The notes under the pieces are model-generated. The model searched no databases. It was not told the DNA's origin and saw only the letters and a program-made list of their open reading frames with translations. A stretch of 64,000 nt of DNA. Source: Pseudoalteromonas shioyasakiensis. Lineage in GTDB: Bacteria; Pseudomonadota; Gammaproteobacteria; Enterobacterales; Alteromonadaceae. The DNA is taken from contig NZ_CP077770.1 of NCBI RefSeq assembly GCF_019134595.1, positions 1,880,001-1,944,000 of the forward strand. Direction: 5' to 3'. Every line of letters begins with the position of its first letter. Position 1 is the stretch's first letter. The translations under genes were made by a program, and so were the position numbers. Positions 1-8,557 of the stretch are shown here, in pieces.

Positions 1-2
1 TA

Positions 3-1037
3 GAAAAAATGGCAATTACTTTACTCAAAAATAGTCAATTTAGTAGCTCTAGTATTATTGTTTCTCTTGAAGGAGACAGACAATCTGCGTTTGAGCAATG
101 GCCAGAGCTTGAACAATATAGCCATCGAGTTATTTGTTTAAACAAAAAACCAGGCGTGAGTATTTCTGTTATCGCAAAGATAAAGGCATTAATAAAAGAG
201 CATGATATCGATATTATTCACAGTCATCATGTTGGCCCTGTTATTTATGCAGGCCTTGCTTGTGCGTTGACCGGTGATGCGGTTCGTCATATATCAACAA
301 TTCATGATGCCTGGTATTTAAATAACGTTAAACAATGTACTTTCACTAAGTTACTTAACTCGTTAACGAACATTTATTGGGTCGCAGATGCACGTATTGT
401 TGCCGATGAATTTAGAGCTAAAACAGCAATCATTCCTGAGCGCACCATTTTAAATGGTATAGATTGCGATAATTTTGTTGCAATTAATCAATCAACCGCC
501 AGAAATCAGCTCAATTTACCCCACAAAGTTAAGCTAGTTGGCTGTGCTGCAAGGTTAATTGCAGGAAAAGGACACAAAGATCTTATTCATGCATTGCATT
601 ACTTACCTGAAGATTACCATATGGTGTTTGCTGGAGATGGCGATCAAAAAGTCATTTTAATGAATTTAGTACGTAATTTAGGGCTTAACGAACGTGTGCA
701 CTTTTTAGGCAACGTTCACGATATGCGAGCCTTTTATTCAAGCATTGACGTGATGTGTTTGTATTCACAGCGTGAAGGTTTGCCATTATCGATTATTGAA
801 GCCATGGCATGTGGTATTCCAGTTGTAGCGTCTGATGTAGGTGGAATTCATGAAGTTGTAACCGATAACGAAGGTGAGCTTGTGTCTTTGAACGAGTTCA
901 ACAAGCTTGCACCGGCTATTTTGAGAGCATGTAAACTGCCACATGGTCTTTGCATTCGTCATCATGCAATTGCAGTCGCTGATGCAAGAACCATGAGTAG
1001 TAAATACGACAATTTATATTCTGCATTAGCAGTGTAG
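3..1037 (+). CDS. GT4-family glycosyltransferase, 5' end outside window
   Basis: Retaining glycosyltransferase that probably adds a sugar to the lipid-linked exopolysaccharide repeat unit in the cytoplasm. The reading frame is open to the window edge and reads E-K just before the first visible ATG at 9. Family members usually begin with a short beta strand followed by GGxE-K/R-M, so the first roughly 15-20 residues are probably missing. The C-terminal GT-B half shows the family signatures: a VGCAARL...KGH nucleotide-sugar segment, the VHFLGNV strand, and the E-G-L-P-LSIIEAMACGIPVVASDVGG donor-binding region near residues 250-275. The next gene starts 9 bases downstream, so the two are probably cotranscribed. 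Its place before the SypQ/SypR-like fusion matches sypP in Vibrio fischeri, but this is inferred from order only. Confidence 0.85.
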   Translation, partial: EKMAITLLKNSQFSSSSIIVSLEGDRQSAFEQWPELEQYSHRVICLNKKPGVSISVIAKIKALIKEHDIDIIHSHHVGPVIYAGLACALTGDAVRHISTIHDAWYLNNVKQCTFTKLLNSLTNIYWVADARIVADEFRAKTAIIPERTILNGIDCDNFVAINQSTARNQLNLPHKVKLVGCAARLIAGKGHKDLIHALHYLPEDYHMVFAGDGDQKVILMNLVRNLGLNERVHFLGNVHDMRAFYSSIDVMCLYSQREGLPLSIIEAMACGIPVVASDVGGIHEVVTDNEGELVSLNEFNKLAPAILRACKLPHGLCIRHHAIAVADARTMSSKYDNLYSALAV

Positions 1038-1046
1038 GAGCCAACC

Positions 1047-2858
1047 ATGACTATTTTTACTACATTATTTATCATTTTAATGTGTATTGCTGCATATCAT
1101 CATGTTGGCTACCCATTATTACTAAAGTGTGTTGCAGGCAAAAAGCAAAAACCAAGCAAGCAAACGGTTTTTGATGACAACTACACACCGAATATTGCTG
1201 TTTTGATGTGTGCTTACAATGAACAACAGCATATTGCAGAAAAGCTTTATAATTTAGCATCACTAGTTTATGACACTCATCATTATTCTATTCATGTTTA
1301 TTTTGATGGTTGCACCGATAAAAGCTATCAACAAGCTCTTAAAGCACAGCAGGTATTACATAAACAAGGCGTGCAGTGTTATTTTCACCATCGTGATGAA
1401 AACCAAGGGAAAGTACAAGGGTTAAATACCTTGATGGGGATGGCAAAATATCACAATGATATTTTACTGTTCACTGATGTTAGTGCTTTATTGAGCATTG
1501 ATGCATTAAACAAAGTAGCTAAGCAATTTAGTGATCCGCAAGTGGCAATTTCGACAGGTGTTTACACCTTAGATGAAAATGCACCAGATGCACAAAAATC
1601 TTACTGGCAGTATCAAAACCAAGTGAAAAAATCGGAGTCAAACCTTGGTGCAGTGATTGGCGTACCAGGAGCGATGTTTGCCATGCGCGCTGAGTATGCA
1701 AATGAATTAGAAAAAAACACCATTAACGACGACTTTGTTCTTTCAATGCAAGCATTAAGTAAAGGGGCTAAAGCCGTTGTCGATGAAGATGTGGTCATTT
1801 ACGAACGCGAATGCGACGAGCAAAGCGAAGATTATAAACGTCGTGTAAGATTAGGTGCCGGTAATTGGCAACAAATAAAAGCACTGCTTTTATTACTTAA
1901 CCCGCGTTTAGGGTGGACTTGTATGAACTTTTTCTCGCACAAAGTATTACGAGGGGTTATGCCAATTATTTTAGCCTGTATTTATGTTTGCGTATTTATA
2001 GAGGCTATCGTCACGCAATCTGTATGGTCACAATTAATTGCTACTGGCATTTTGTCACTTCACACAGTGCAAGCGGTTAAAACCATTTTCGCCTTTAAAA
2101 AACGTATTCCTATCGTAGATAAAGTAAATTATATCTTAAATAGCTACTTTTTAGCGCTTTGGGGGATCATTCGTTATGAACAAGGTTACTTTGACACTCC
2201 TTGGCAACGTGTAAAAACTGCAAGTAAAGCACAAACCAAATCTGTTATTAAAGTCATCAAACGAAGCTTAGATATTGCAGGCGCTTTATTTGCGTTAAGT
2301 CTAGTTTGGCCTGTATGTTTAGTTGCAGCGCTGGCTATAAAGCTTACATCTAAAGGTCCTATCATCTTTAAGCAACTTAGAGTGGGTGAAAGCTCAGATG
2401 ACTTTGTTGAGTTATTTTATGTTTACAAGTTTCGCTCTATGGTGGTTGATGCTGAGTCACGTTCTGGTGCTGTATGGGCAAGTAAAGATGACCCAAGAAT
2501 AACGGCAGTAGGGCGCTTTATGCGTAAAACACGAATTGACGAACTTCCGCAATTAATTAATGTGCTTAAAGGTGAGATGTCGCTAATTGGTCCAAGACCA
2601 GAGCGCCCTGTGTTCTATGGTAAATTAGAAAAAGACATTCCTTATTTTTGCCAGCGTACTTACGGGGTTAAACCAGGTATTTCTGGTCTTGCTCAAGTAA
2701 TGAACGGCTACGATGAAACCATAGACGATGCTCGCAGTAAAATTGGCTGGGATTACGCCTATTCACTGAGTATGTCTTCACCGCGTGCTTGGGCGAAGCT
2801 TGAGTTTTCAATTGTGCTTAAAACATTACAGGTCGTTTTTACCGGTAAAGGCCAATAA
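1047..2858 (+). CDS. GT2 glycosyltransferase fused to bacterial sugar transferase (SypQ-SypR-like)
   Basis: A 603-residue inner-membrane protein made of two enzymes usually encoded separately. Residues 1-20 are a membrane anchor. Residues about 45-270 form a processive-type GT2 domain (MCAYNEQ, DENQGKVQGLN, LFTDVSA, INDDFVL). Hydrophobic segments follow around 295-345. From about 400 to the end lies a WcaJ/PssY-type sugar-phosphate transferase: a membrane hairpin after KRSLDIAGALFALS, YKFRSMVVDAE, the T-R-I-DELPQLINVLKGEMSLIGPRPERP signature and a PGISGLAQV tail. The second half should start the repeat unit by moving a hexose-1-phosphate to undecaprenyl phosphate. In V. fischeri the neighbouring genes sypQ and sypR encode these two activities. 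No stop or frameshift separates the halves, so the fusion appears real. Confidence 0.88.
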   Translation: MTIFTTLFIILMCIAAYHHVGYPLLLKCVAGKKQKPSKQTVFDDNYTPNIAVLMCAYNEQQHIAEKLYNLASLVYDTHHYSIHVYFDGCTDKSYQQALKAQQVLHKQGVQCYFHHRDENQGKVQGLNTLMGMAKYHNDILLFTDVSALLSIDALNKVAKQFSDPQVAISTGVYTLDENAPDAQKSYWQYQNQVKKSESNLGAVIGVPGAMFAMRAEYANELEKNTINDDFVLSMQALSKGAKAVVDEDVVIYERECDEQSEDYKRRVRLGAGNWQQIKALLLLLNPRLGWTCMNFFSHKVLRGVMPIILACIYVCVFIEAIVTQSVWSQLIATGILSLHTVQAVKTIFAFKKRIPIVDKVNYILNSYFLALWGIIRYEQGYFDTPWQRVKTASKAQTKSVIKVIKRSLDIAGALFALSLVWPVCLVAALAIKLTSKGPIIFKQLRVGESSDDFVELFYVYKFRSMVVDAESRSGAVWASKDDPRITAVGRFMRKTRIDELPQLINVLKGEMSLIGPRPERPVFYGKLEKDIPYFCQRTYGVKPGISGLAQVMNGYDETIDDARSKIGWDYAYSLSMSSPRAWAKLEFSIVLKTLQVVFTGKGQ

Positions 2859-2896
2859 ACCATATCCTTTTTGCAAAATAAATTAAGCAAATCACG

Positions 2897-2909
2897 TTGC
2901 ATAATGCAA
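2897..2909 (+). promoter_or_regulatory. SypG/LuxO-type enhancer site 1 upstream of sypA
   Basis: TTGCATAATGCAA is a perfect dyad with an odd centre. It matches the TTGCA-N3-TGCAA form known for LuxO operators. It lies about 75 bases upstream of the -24 element, a normal distance for an enhancer-binding protein. The site and its spacing are seen directly; binding by the SypG encoded at 8558 is inferred. Confidence 0.6.
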
Positions 2910-2928
2910 ATTAACACCAAAAATTTAA

Positions 2929-2941
2929 TTGCATTATGCAC
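2929..2941 (+). promoter_or_regulatory. SypG/LuxO-type enhancer site 2 upstream of sypA
   Basis: TTGCATTATGCAC is a second copy with one mismatch to TTGCA-N3-TGCAA. It starts 32 bases after site 1, close to three helical turns, so two dimers could bind the same face of the DNA. Confidence 0.55.
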
Positions 2942-2982
2942 CTACTGATTATTTACCCTTTAAATATCAACACCTTATAAAC

Positions 2983-2998
2983 TGGCATTTTAGTTGTA
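2983..2998 (+). promoter_or_regulatory. Candidate sigma-54 (-24/-12) promoter for sypA operon
   Basis: TGGCATTTTAGTTGTA keeps the invariant GG (2984-2985) and has exactly ten bases before the -12 G at 2996. The -12 element reads GT instead of GC. The predicted start of transcription is near 3009, about 30 bases before sypA. Paired enhancer-like dyads upstream and a sigma-54 activator gene at the end of the cluster support the call. Confidence 0.6.
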
Positions 2999-3038
2999 CT
3001 AGTTACTATGACTAACCAATTTAACTAAGGTGAAGATC

Positions 3039-3359
3039 ATGGCTAACAACACATCATTTTCTAACGATACCAAACTAATTTCACTACCGAGTGACTTTTC
3101 TGGCCTAGCCGTCGATGGCTTTAAAGATCAGTTTGAAGAAGTTGCACATGGCAAACAACAAAGTGTGGTACTCGATTTTAGCTCTACTACGTTTATTGAT
3201 TCATCTGGCATTGGCGCCATGGTGTTTTTATATAAACGTATCGAGAAAAAAGGGCAAAAGCTATCACTGCTTAATGTGTCTGGGCAACCACACAAACTAA
3301 TGAGTCTATTAAGAGTTGATAAGACGATTCCATTTATCGAACAAGCTGATATCGCGTGA
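3039..3359 (+). CDS. sypA: SypA-like STAS-domain regulator of biofilm formation
   Basis: A single STAS domain of 106 residues, like the anti-sigma-factor antagonists. In V. fischeri, SypA promotes biofilm formation when unphosphorylated and is switched by SypE. The key loop reads F-I-DSSGIGA. With the start used here the second serine of DSSG is residue 56, the position I recall as the phosphorylated serine of SypA. The start at 3039 is preferred because AAGGTGA (3027-3033) sits six bases upstream; an in-frame GTG at 3030 lies inside that ribosome site. It is the first gene after the sigma-54 promoter, and the next gene follows after 8 bases. Confidence 0.85.
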   Translation: MANNTSFSNDTKLISLPSDFSGLAVDGFKDQFEEVAHGKQQSVVLDFSSTTFIDSSGIGAMVFLYKRIEKKGQKLSLLNVSGQPHKLMSLLRVDKTIPFIEQADIA

Positions 3360-3367
3360 GGTGATTT

Positions 3368-4225
3368 ATGAAGCACATACTATTTACAATCATTTTGCTA
3401 ACGCTTGGTGGATGTGCTTCTTGGCCTGATGAGGGGCAAGGAGGCTGGGCTGAAAAATATCAAAATTATCCGCTTACTGATGAACAACACGAGATGATTT
3501 ACGACACACAAGAAACCGTGGTGCTAAGCGAATTTGAACATCATGTTTTAAAGTTAGATTTATTAAAAGCACAAGGTATACAGCAATGTATGCCGGCACA
3601 ATTGCTAAAAGCACAAATATACGAAAACCGTATAAGACGTCTTATAGCAGCGCAAATGTGGTCTGATGCTGAGCATGATTTACTTATTCACTATCACGGT
3701 TTAAATCAGCTTGCCAAGCACTTTGAAACTGTTAATGCGATGAGCCAATGTGCAGGCGTTACTGATACTGAAAAAAACATGACAGCATCACTTAAAGACC
3801 AGATCACCGAGCTTTTAAATAGTGATAACCAGTTTTCGTTGAATGATTTTCAGGTTACTCCTAAATACATCACACGTTTAGCGCAAGCGGCTGACTTAAT
3901 TAAACAAGTTGATGAGGTTAATTTACTGCTTGTTGGTCATGCTGACATTAGTGGTCAGCAACAAAACAACTATGAGTTAGCACTTAAGCGTGCCGAAACA
4001 GTAAAACACTGGCTAGGTATTTATGGTGTAAACCCAGCAACAATAACAACCTTAACGCAAGGTAGTTTAACGCCGTACAGCGACGAACCTGACTCACGCT
4101 CAAAACGTCATTCAGATAGACGAGTAGAGGCAATTATTATCGACATGAGTGACGATAAAGCCACTAAACAAAAACATGCATTATCCAGCTGGACCAAAAT
4201 CTTAAATGGCCCTAAGGAGCAATAA
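3368..4225 (+). CDS. sypB: SypB-like OmpA-family outer-membrane lipoprotein
   Basis: The N-terminus is a lipoprotein signal with the lipobox LGGC, Cys about residue 16. The middle (about 40-135) is predicted helical and unrecognised. The C-terminal third is an OmpA peptidoglycan-binding domain: LLLVGHADISG, LALKRAETVKHWL, and a final SDRRVEAII. It is probably an outer-membrane lipoprotein anchored to peptidoglycan that supports the export channel encoded next. The ribosome site GAGGTGA overlaps the sypA stop, suggesting coupled translation. Its place between a STAS protein and an SLBB exporter equals sypB in V. fischeri. Confidence 0.82.
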   Translation: MKHILFTIILLTLGGCASWPDEGQGGWAEKYQNYPLTDEQHEMIYDTQETVVLSEFEHHVLKLDLLKAQGIQQCMPAQLLKAQIYENRIRRLIAAQMWSDAEHDLLIHYHGLNQLAKHFETVNAMSQCAGVTDTEKNMTASLKDQITELLNSDNQFSLNDFQVTPKYITRLAQAADLIKQVDEVNLLLVGHADISGQQQNNYELALKRAETVKHWLGIYGVNPATITTLTQGSLTPYSDEPDSRSKRHSDRRVEAIIIDMSDDKATKQKHALSSWTKILNGPKEQ

Positions 4226-4226
4226 C

Positions 4227-6293
4227 ATGAAACAGTTAATCTTACTTTGCTTACTTATATTCGCGTTACCTACTTTCGCAGAAGAGATTGAAGTCGGTAA
4301 TAAACTTTACCTATACCTACCAGGCGAAGCTGAATTTAGCGAACCGTTTGAAGTTGATAAAGAAGGGGCTATTACCTTACCAGAGCTAGGTCGTTTTAAA
4401 GTAGCAGGCTTACAGTTAGATGATGTTCAAAGCCAGCTACGCACAGCATTAAGTGAAATGTATGTGGCGATGGATGACTTTTATGTAGAAATTCACTCAC
4501 GAGATATTTTCATCAATGTTATGGGCTATGTGAACGAACCATCACAAGTGAGTATTCCTAAAGATGGCAACATTCAAATGGTCATCGCCCGTGCAGGCGG
4601 TTTAAAACCGGGCGCTCAATTAGACCGTTTACAAATTCGCCGTGGCACCGACATGATTGAGTTTAACTATAAAGCCTACTTAGATTCAGGCAACATTGAC
4701 TTATTACCAGCATTACAAAGTGCTGACACAGTCTTTGTGCCAGTGTCTCCGCTGTTAGGTAACGTACAAATAGACTTTGATGCACAAACCTTAAGTGCAT
4801 CAGGTGATGCAAGTGATAACAGTGCCATTACTTTACTTGGTGAAGTACATAACCCAGGTAGCTTTTCATTTAAAGAAAACATGAGTGTACTTGATGCGCT
4901 AATGCGTGCTGAGGGTGTAACCCGCTATGCAGATGTAACCAAAATTCGCGTTATCGTAGATAAAACCCCAGTCGTGTTCGATTTAAAGGCGTATTTAGAT
5001 AAACCTAATAACGACACTATGCCTGAGCTAAAAGCGGGTTCTACTATTTATGTGCCTATCATGGTTGATGATGTAAATACCACTTCAAGAACAGTTTATA
5101 TCATGGGCGAAGTACAAAAGCCGGGGGCTTATGAAGCAGGCGAAAGCACCAGTTTTTTAGATATTCTGGCTAATGCAGGTGGCCCAACCCGTTTTGCTGA
5201 AACTCGTCAAATTAAAATCTTAACTCCAGCAGGCGAAAGCATCCTATTTGATTTACAAGGTTACAGCGAAGGCATAGTTACAGTAAAAGTGCCAAGCCTT
5301 AACCCAGGTGATGTGATTTTTGTACCAGAGAAAACCGATCAGAACGAAAAAAGCTGGTTAAAAGTACCACCAAAACGTGCCATCAAAATTATTGGTGCCA
5401 TTTTATCTCCGGGTCGTTATGAGTGGAGCCCTGAAATGGACTTTACTGATTTACTTGCCCATGCCGGCGGCCCAACAAAAGGTGCTAACATCAATGATAT
5501 AAAAATTGTTAGAAACGGCGAGGTAACTAAACGTTTCGATTTAGAGCAATACACTATTAATGATTCGGGCAAGTATGCACTGCCAAATTTAATGGCTGGC
5601 GACACCATTATTGTTGAAGAGTTACCTGTTGACCCTGCAGATAATAAGTCTCAATGGATCCGTCAAGAATCAAGCAAGTCAATTTACATTATGGGGCAGG
5701 TTGGCTCACCTGGTCGCTATGCATTTAATACTAATATGCACTTTATCGACATTTTAGCCGCTGCTGATGGCCCTACAGACAATGCCGATTTACGTAATAT
5801 TCGTATTACTCATCGTAACGGCAATGCAGCAAGAGTCAGCAAATTAAACCTTGCACTGTATTTTGAAACCGGTGATGAAACTTTATTTCCACACGTTTTA
5901 CCGGGCGATACCATCTATATCCCAGAAAAAGATAAAGACTGGTTACGTACGCCAAAAGAGCAAGTAGTTCGCATCATGGGTGCTGTTGAAAAGCCAGGTC
6001 GTTATAGCTTTGATGACACCATGACGGTGCTTGACGTACTAGCAGAAGCGGGCGGCCCATCAAGCTCAGCGCTTATCGACAAAATCGTGGTGGTAAATCA
6101 TTCATGCTGTAAAGAACAGTCTCGTGTATTTGATTTAGAAGAATTCGTTAAAAACCCTAACTCAGCGTATATCCCTGTGTTACGTGCTGGCGATACTTTA
6201 TATGTACCAGACAAAGGTCAGGATTTAATGAGCCAGTTTAAATCAAACTTCTTAGACTTTATTACTGTTGTAGCTTTAGTGGTGGGCTTATGA
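4227..6293 (+). CDS. sypC: SypC-like polysaccharide export protein with multiple SLBB domains
   Basis: A periplasmic and outer-membrane export protein of the Wza/OPX class, 688 residues. A signal peptide ends after LPTFA. A Poly_export domain follows (about 25-105: LYLYLPGEAEFSEPF, GAITLPELGRFKVAGL). Then come about six SLBB repeats, each starting near a GEV-x-x-PG or G-A-x-x-x-PG-R-Y motif and holding a D-x-LAxAGGPT core and a LxxGDTIYVP end. The C-terminus ends in a short hydrophobic segment. The start at 4227 is chosen because TAAGGAG (4213-4219) is eight bases upstream; an ATG at 4206 lies inside sypB. Six SLBB units is more than in Wza, so the periplasmic part should be unusually long. 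Confidence 0.87.
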   Translation: MKQLILLCLLIFALPTFAEEIEVGNKLYLYLPGEAEFSEPFEVDKEGAITLPELGRFKVAGLQLDDVQSQLRTALSEMYVAMDDFYVEIHSRDIFINVMGYVNEPSQVSIPKDGNIQMVIARAGGLKPGAQLDRLQIRRGTDMIEFNYKAYLDSGNIDLLPALQSADTVFVPVSPLLGNVQIDFDAQTLSASGDASDNSAITLLGEVHNPGSFSFKENMSVLDALMRAEGVTRYADVTKIRVIVDKTPVVFDLKAYLDKPNNDTMPELKAGSTIYVPIMVDDVNTTSRTVYIMGEVQKPGAYEAGESTSFLDILANAGGPTRFAETRQIKILTPAGESILFDLQGYSEGIVTVKVPSLNPGDVIFVPEKTDQNEKSWLKVPPKRAIKIIGAILSPGRYEWSPEMDFTDLLAHAGGPTKGANINDIKIVRNGEVTKRFDLEQYTINDSGKYALPNLMAGDTIIVEELPVDPADNKSQWIRQESSKSIYIMGQVGSPGRYAFNTNMHFIDILAAADGPTDNADLRNIRITHRNGNAARVSKLNLALYFETGDETLFPHVLPGDTIYIPEKDKDWLRTPKEQVVRIMGAVEKPGRYSFDDTMTVLDVLAEAGGPSSSALIDKIVVVNHSCCKEQSRVFDLEEFVKNPNSAYIPVLRAGDTLYVPDKGQDLMSQFKSNFLDFITVVALVVGL

Positions 6294-6988
6294 AACTAAT
6301 ACCAGCGCAATACCAAGAACTTGAAGCCGTGTGTAACGAAATAGATAACAGCAAAGCCCGTTGTATCTGCTTTATCTCGTTAACCGGTAACGAGGGCTCT
6401 ACATCACTTTGTGCTAGTGTTGCACAGCGCTTAAGTTTGCAAGCTGCCAAAGTGCTTATTATCGACTTAAATCCGTTAAATCCATTTAAGTTTGATGAGC
6501 CAAAAAAACCAGAATCTTGGTGCTTTAGCGATATTTCGTGTCAGCTAAATATCATCAATACTGAGCAAGTAGATCTGCTCACTATGGCGCACCTTAAAGA
6601 GCTTGAATCGGTGAAAAATAAAAGCGTACTAAATGATGCAATAGAACGCATAAAACAAGAATATGACTATATATTTTTAGATATGAGCCCAGCTCTTAAA
6701 TGTAATCGCGGTAACGTGCCGCTGCATGCGCTTAGTTTATGTACTGAACTGACATTTTTAACGGTATCGCTTGGTTATAACGACGAAGAAGCTTTATGTC
6801 ACGGTATGGCCAATCTAGAACACGCAGGCGTTAATAACGTAAAAATTGTTGTCGCTCAGCATCAGTTTGCTCCATTAGGTAGCCGCATCGTGAAAACGCT
6901 CAAAGCGTTTCAACCAAAATGGCCTAAACTCACAGAGTACTTATTAAACAAAGTTATTAAACAGCGCTGGTTGTTTTTACCTTATTGA
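6290..6988 (+). CDS. sypD: SypD-like BY-kinase/ParA-type ATPase with degenerate P-loop
   Basis: A 232-residue cytoplasmic P-loop protein related to the CpsD/CapB half of polysaccharide tyrosine kinases, which control chain length and export. Seen: a P-loop-like SLTGNEGSTSL (31-41), a Walker A' strand VLIIDLNPLNP, and a Walker B strand YDYIFLDMSPAL. The P-loop lacks the usual lysine (family form GEGKST; here NEGST), and there is no C-terminal tyrosine cluster. Nucleotide binding and kinase activity are therefore doubtful, and it may act as a structural partner of the exporter. It overlaps sypC by the four bases ATGA, so translation is coupled. Confidence 0.75.
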   Translation: MKLIPAQYQELEAVCNEIDNSKARCICFISLTGNEGSTSLCASVAQRLSLQAAKVLIIDLNPLNPFKFDEPKKPESWCFSDISCQLNIINTEQVDLLTMAHLKELESVKNKSVLNDAIERIKQEYDYIFLDMSPALKCNRGNVPLHALSLCTELTFLTVSLGYNDEEALCHGMANLEHAGVNNVKIVVAQHQFAPLGSRIVKTLKAFQPKWPKLTEYLLNKVIKQRWLFLPY

Positions 6989-6996
6989 GAATCTGT

Positions 6997-8454
6997 ATGG
7001 ACTGCTTATATCAAAAATCATTTAGTCTAGACTGGCCTACAGTTAGTGAGATCCGCCATATTTTAAAACATGTTCTGACGGCGATCAGTGTTAAAAATCA
7101 AGATATAGATGCAGCAGGTTTAGTAGCAACCGAATACCTAACCAATCTGTTACGCCATAGCCAAGAAACGTCAATGCATGTCCAGTTTGCTATGCATAAA
7201 CTGCCCGATAAACAGCTATTAATTGAATTTAAAGACAGCATGCCAAGCTATGATTTATTTAATCAACAAGCATCAGGGTGGCAATTAGACAGTGGTGAAT
7301 TAGTTGAAGGGGGCATGGGGGTTGCGCTCATCAAGCATTACTTTCCAAATGCTTGTTATAAAACTGTTGGCCAGCAGAATACATTCTCTTTTTGTTTAAC
7401 CAATATCGATAAACGACCCACGCTTATCTACATAGACGATGATAAAGCACAACTTGCTTTACTGAATGCTTATTTATCTGAGAATTTTCAGGTTATTTGC
7501 TGTGAAGACAGTGAATCGGGCTGGCAAGAAATACTTACCTCTGGGGCAACAATTTTATTGCTTGATCATAAACTTAAAAATGGCACCAGTGAGCCTCTAC
7601 TTAAAAAACTCAATCAATCTAACCTAAAAACTAATTTATCTGTGGTTATGCTGACAGGTGATGACAGTGAAGAACTTATAAAACGTATAAACCTGTTAGG
7701 GGTTGATGATTATTTAGTAAAACCCGTTAGCAAAACTCGCTTATTGCAAAGTATCGAACGGATTGTGCATCGTTTTTCTGCATTAAAGTATGTAATTAAC
7801 GAAGAGCGCATGCAAACAAAGCAAAAAATAGGGGAGTTTAATGCCTATAATTTTGGCTCAATTATCAGCCAAAATGGGGGTGATTTTTGTATGTACCCCC
7901 ACCAGCTGCAAGCGCCTGTGATCATTGGCGATATGATGGGGCACGGTATAACAGCACTAAAAGAAAGTTTTGCCATAAAGGGCTTTTTAAGTGGCTGTTT
8001 AGCGACAGAAATCCCGATACAAAGCGTTTTAACAACCTTAAACCAAGCCTTGTATGAACAGCGGTTATGTAAAACTAGTTTAGTCACTTTGCTTATAAGT
8101 TTTATTGAAAATAATACACTTCATTGGTTTAACGCAGGTCATCCAGCCCCCTGTGTAATAACCAAAAATGGTAAATTAATTCAGCTAAGCGGAACTGATC
8201 CCTTACTGGGCCTTAGTGATGATCATGTTTATCAACATCATAGTTATGACTTAAATGACGTTGAACACATTTTATTATTCACCGATGGTTGGCTTGATAA
8301 TCAGCAATTAAGCGATGTAGACCAAATTATTACTAAATTAACTGACGAAAATGTGCAAAGTGAAGAGTTTGCTTATGCACTTTGGCAGGCAAGCCTGGTT
8401 GAGTTATCTGCTGAAATTGACGATGCCTCGTTAATTGTGATCAATAAACACTAA
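6997..8454 (+). CDS. sypE: SypE-like HATPase kinase / REC / PP2C phosphatase regulator
   Basis: A three-part partner-switch protein in the same order as V. fischeri SypE. Residues about 1-140 are an RsbW-like serine kinase with an N-box E-x-x-x-N-x-x-x-H (E46, N50, H54) and a GGMGVALIK lid. Residues about 145-265 are a receiver domain (YIDDD, phosphoacceptor Asp in LLLDHKL, conserved Lys in LVKPVSK). Residues about 275-485 are an SpoIIE/PP2C phosphatase (GDMMGHG, FNAGHPAP, LLFTDGW). The kinase and phosphatase ends should add and remove phosphate on SypA under control of the receiver. The ATG at 6997 is preferred; an in-frame TTG at 6985 overlapping the sypD stop is an alternative that adds four residues. 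Confidence 0.85.
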   Translation: MDCLYQKSFSLDWPTVSEIRHILKHVLTAISVKNQDIDAAGLVATEYLTNLLRHSQETSMHVQFAMHKLPDKQLLIEFKDSMPSYDLFNQQASGWQLDSGELVEGGMGVALIKHYFPNACYKTVGQQNTFSFCLTNIDKRPTLIYIDDDKAQLALLNAYLSENFQVICCEDSESGWQEILTSGATILLLDHKLKNGTSEPLLKKLNQSNLKTNLSVVMLTGDDSEELIKRINLLGVDDYLVKPVSKTRLLQSIERIVHRFSALKYVINEERMQTKQKIGEFNAYNFGSIISQNGGDFCMYPHQLQAPVIIGDMMGHGITALKESFAIKGFLSGCLATEIPIQSVLTTLNQALYEQRLCKTSLVTLLISFIENNTLHWFNAGHPAPCVITKNGKLIQLSGTDPLLGLSDDHVYQHHSYDLNDVEHILLFTDGWLDNQQLSDVDQIITKLTDENVQSEEFAYALWQASLVELSAEIDDASLIVINKH

Positions 8455-8557
8455 AGTTTGAGTTTACAAACCGGTCAAATAAGCACTAAGCTACTAATAA
8501 GGAACTGTTAAATAATCACTTTATCTCAGCATAAAACGATAATAAAGGAAGTCTGTA

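Noticed and set aside
2859..3038. Qrr-type small RNA under the sigma-54 promoter
   Set aside because: The promoter leads directly to sypA within 30 bases, and no Qrr core or terminator is seen.
4206..4226. Upstream ATG as start of sypC
   Set aside because: It lies inside sypB and the ribosome site is between it and the ATG at 4227, which opens the signal peptide.
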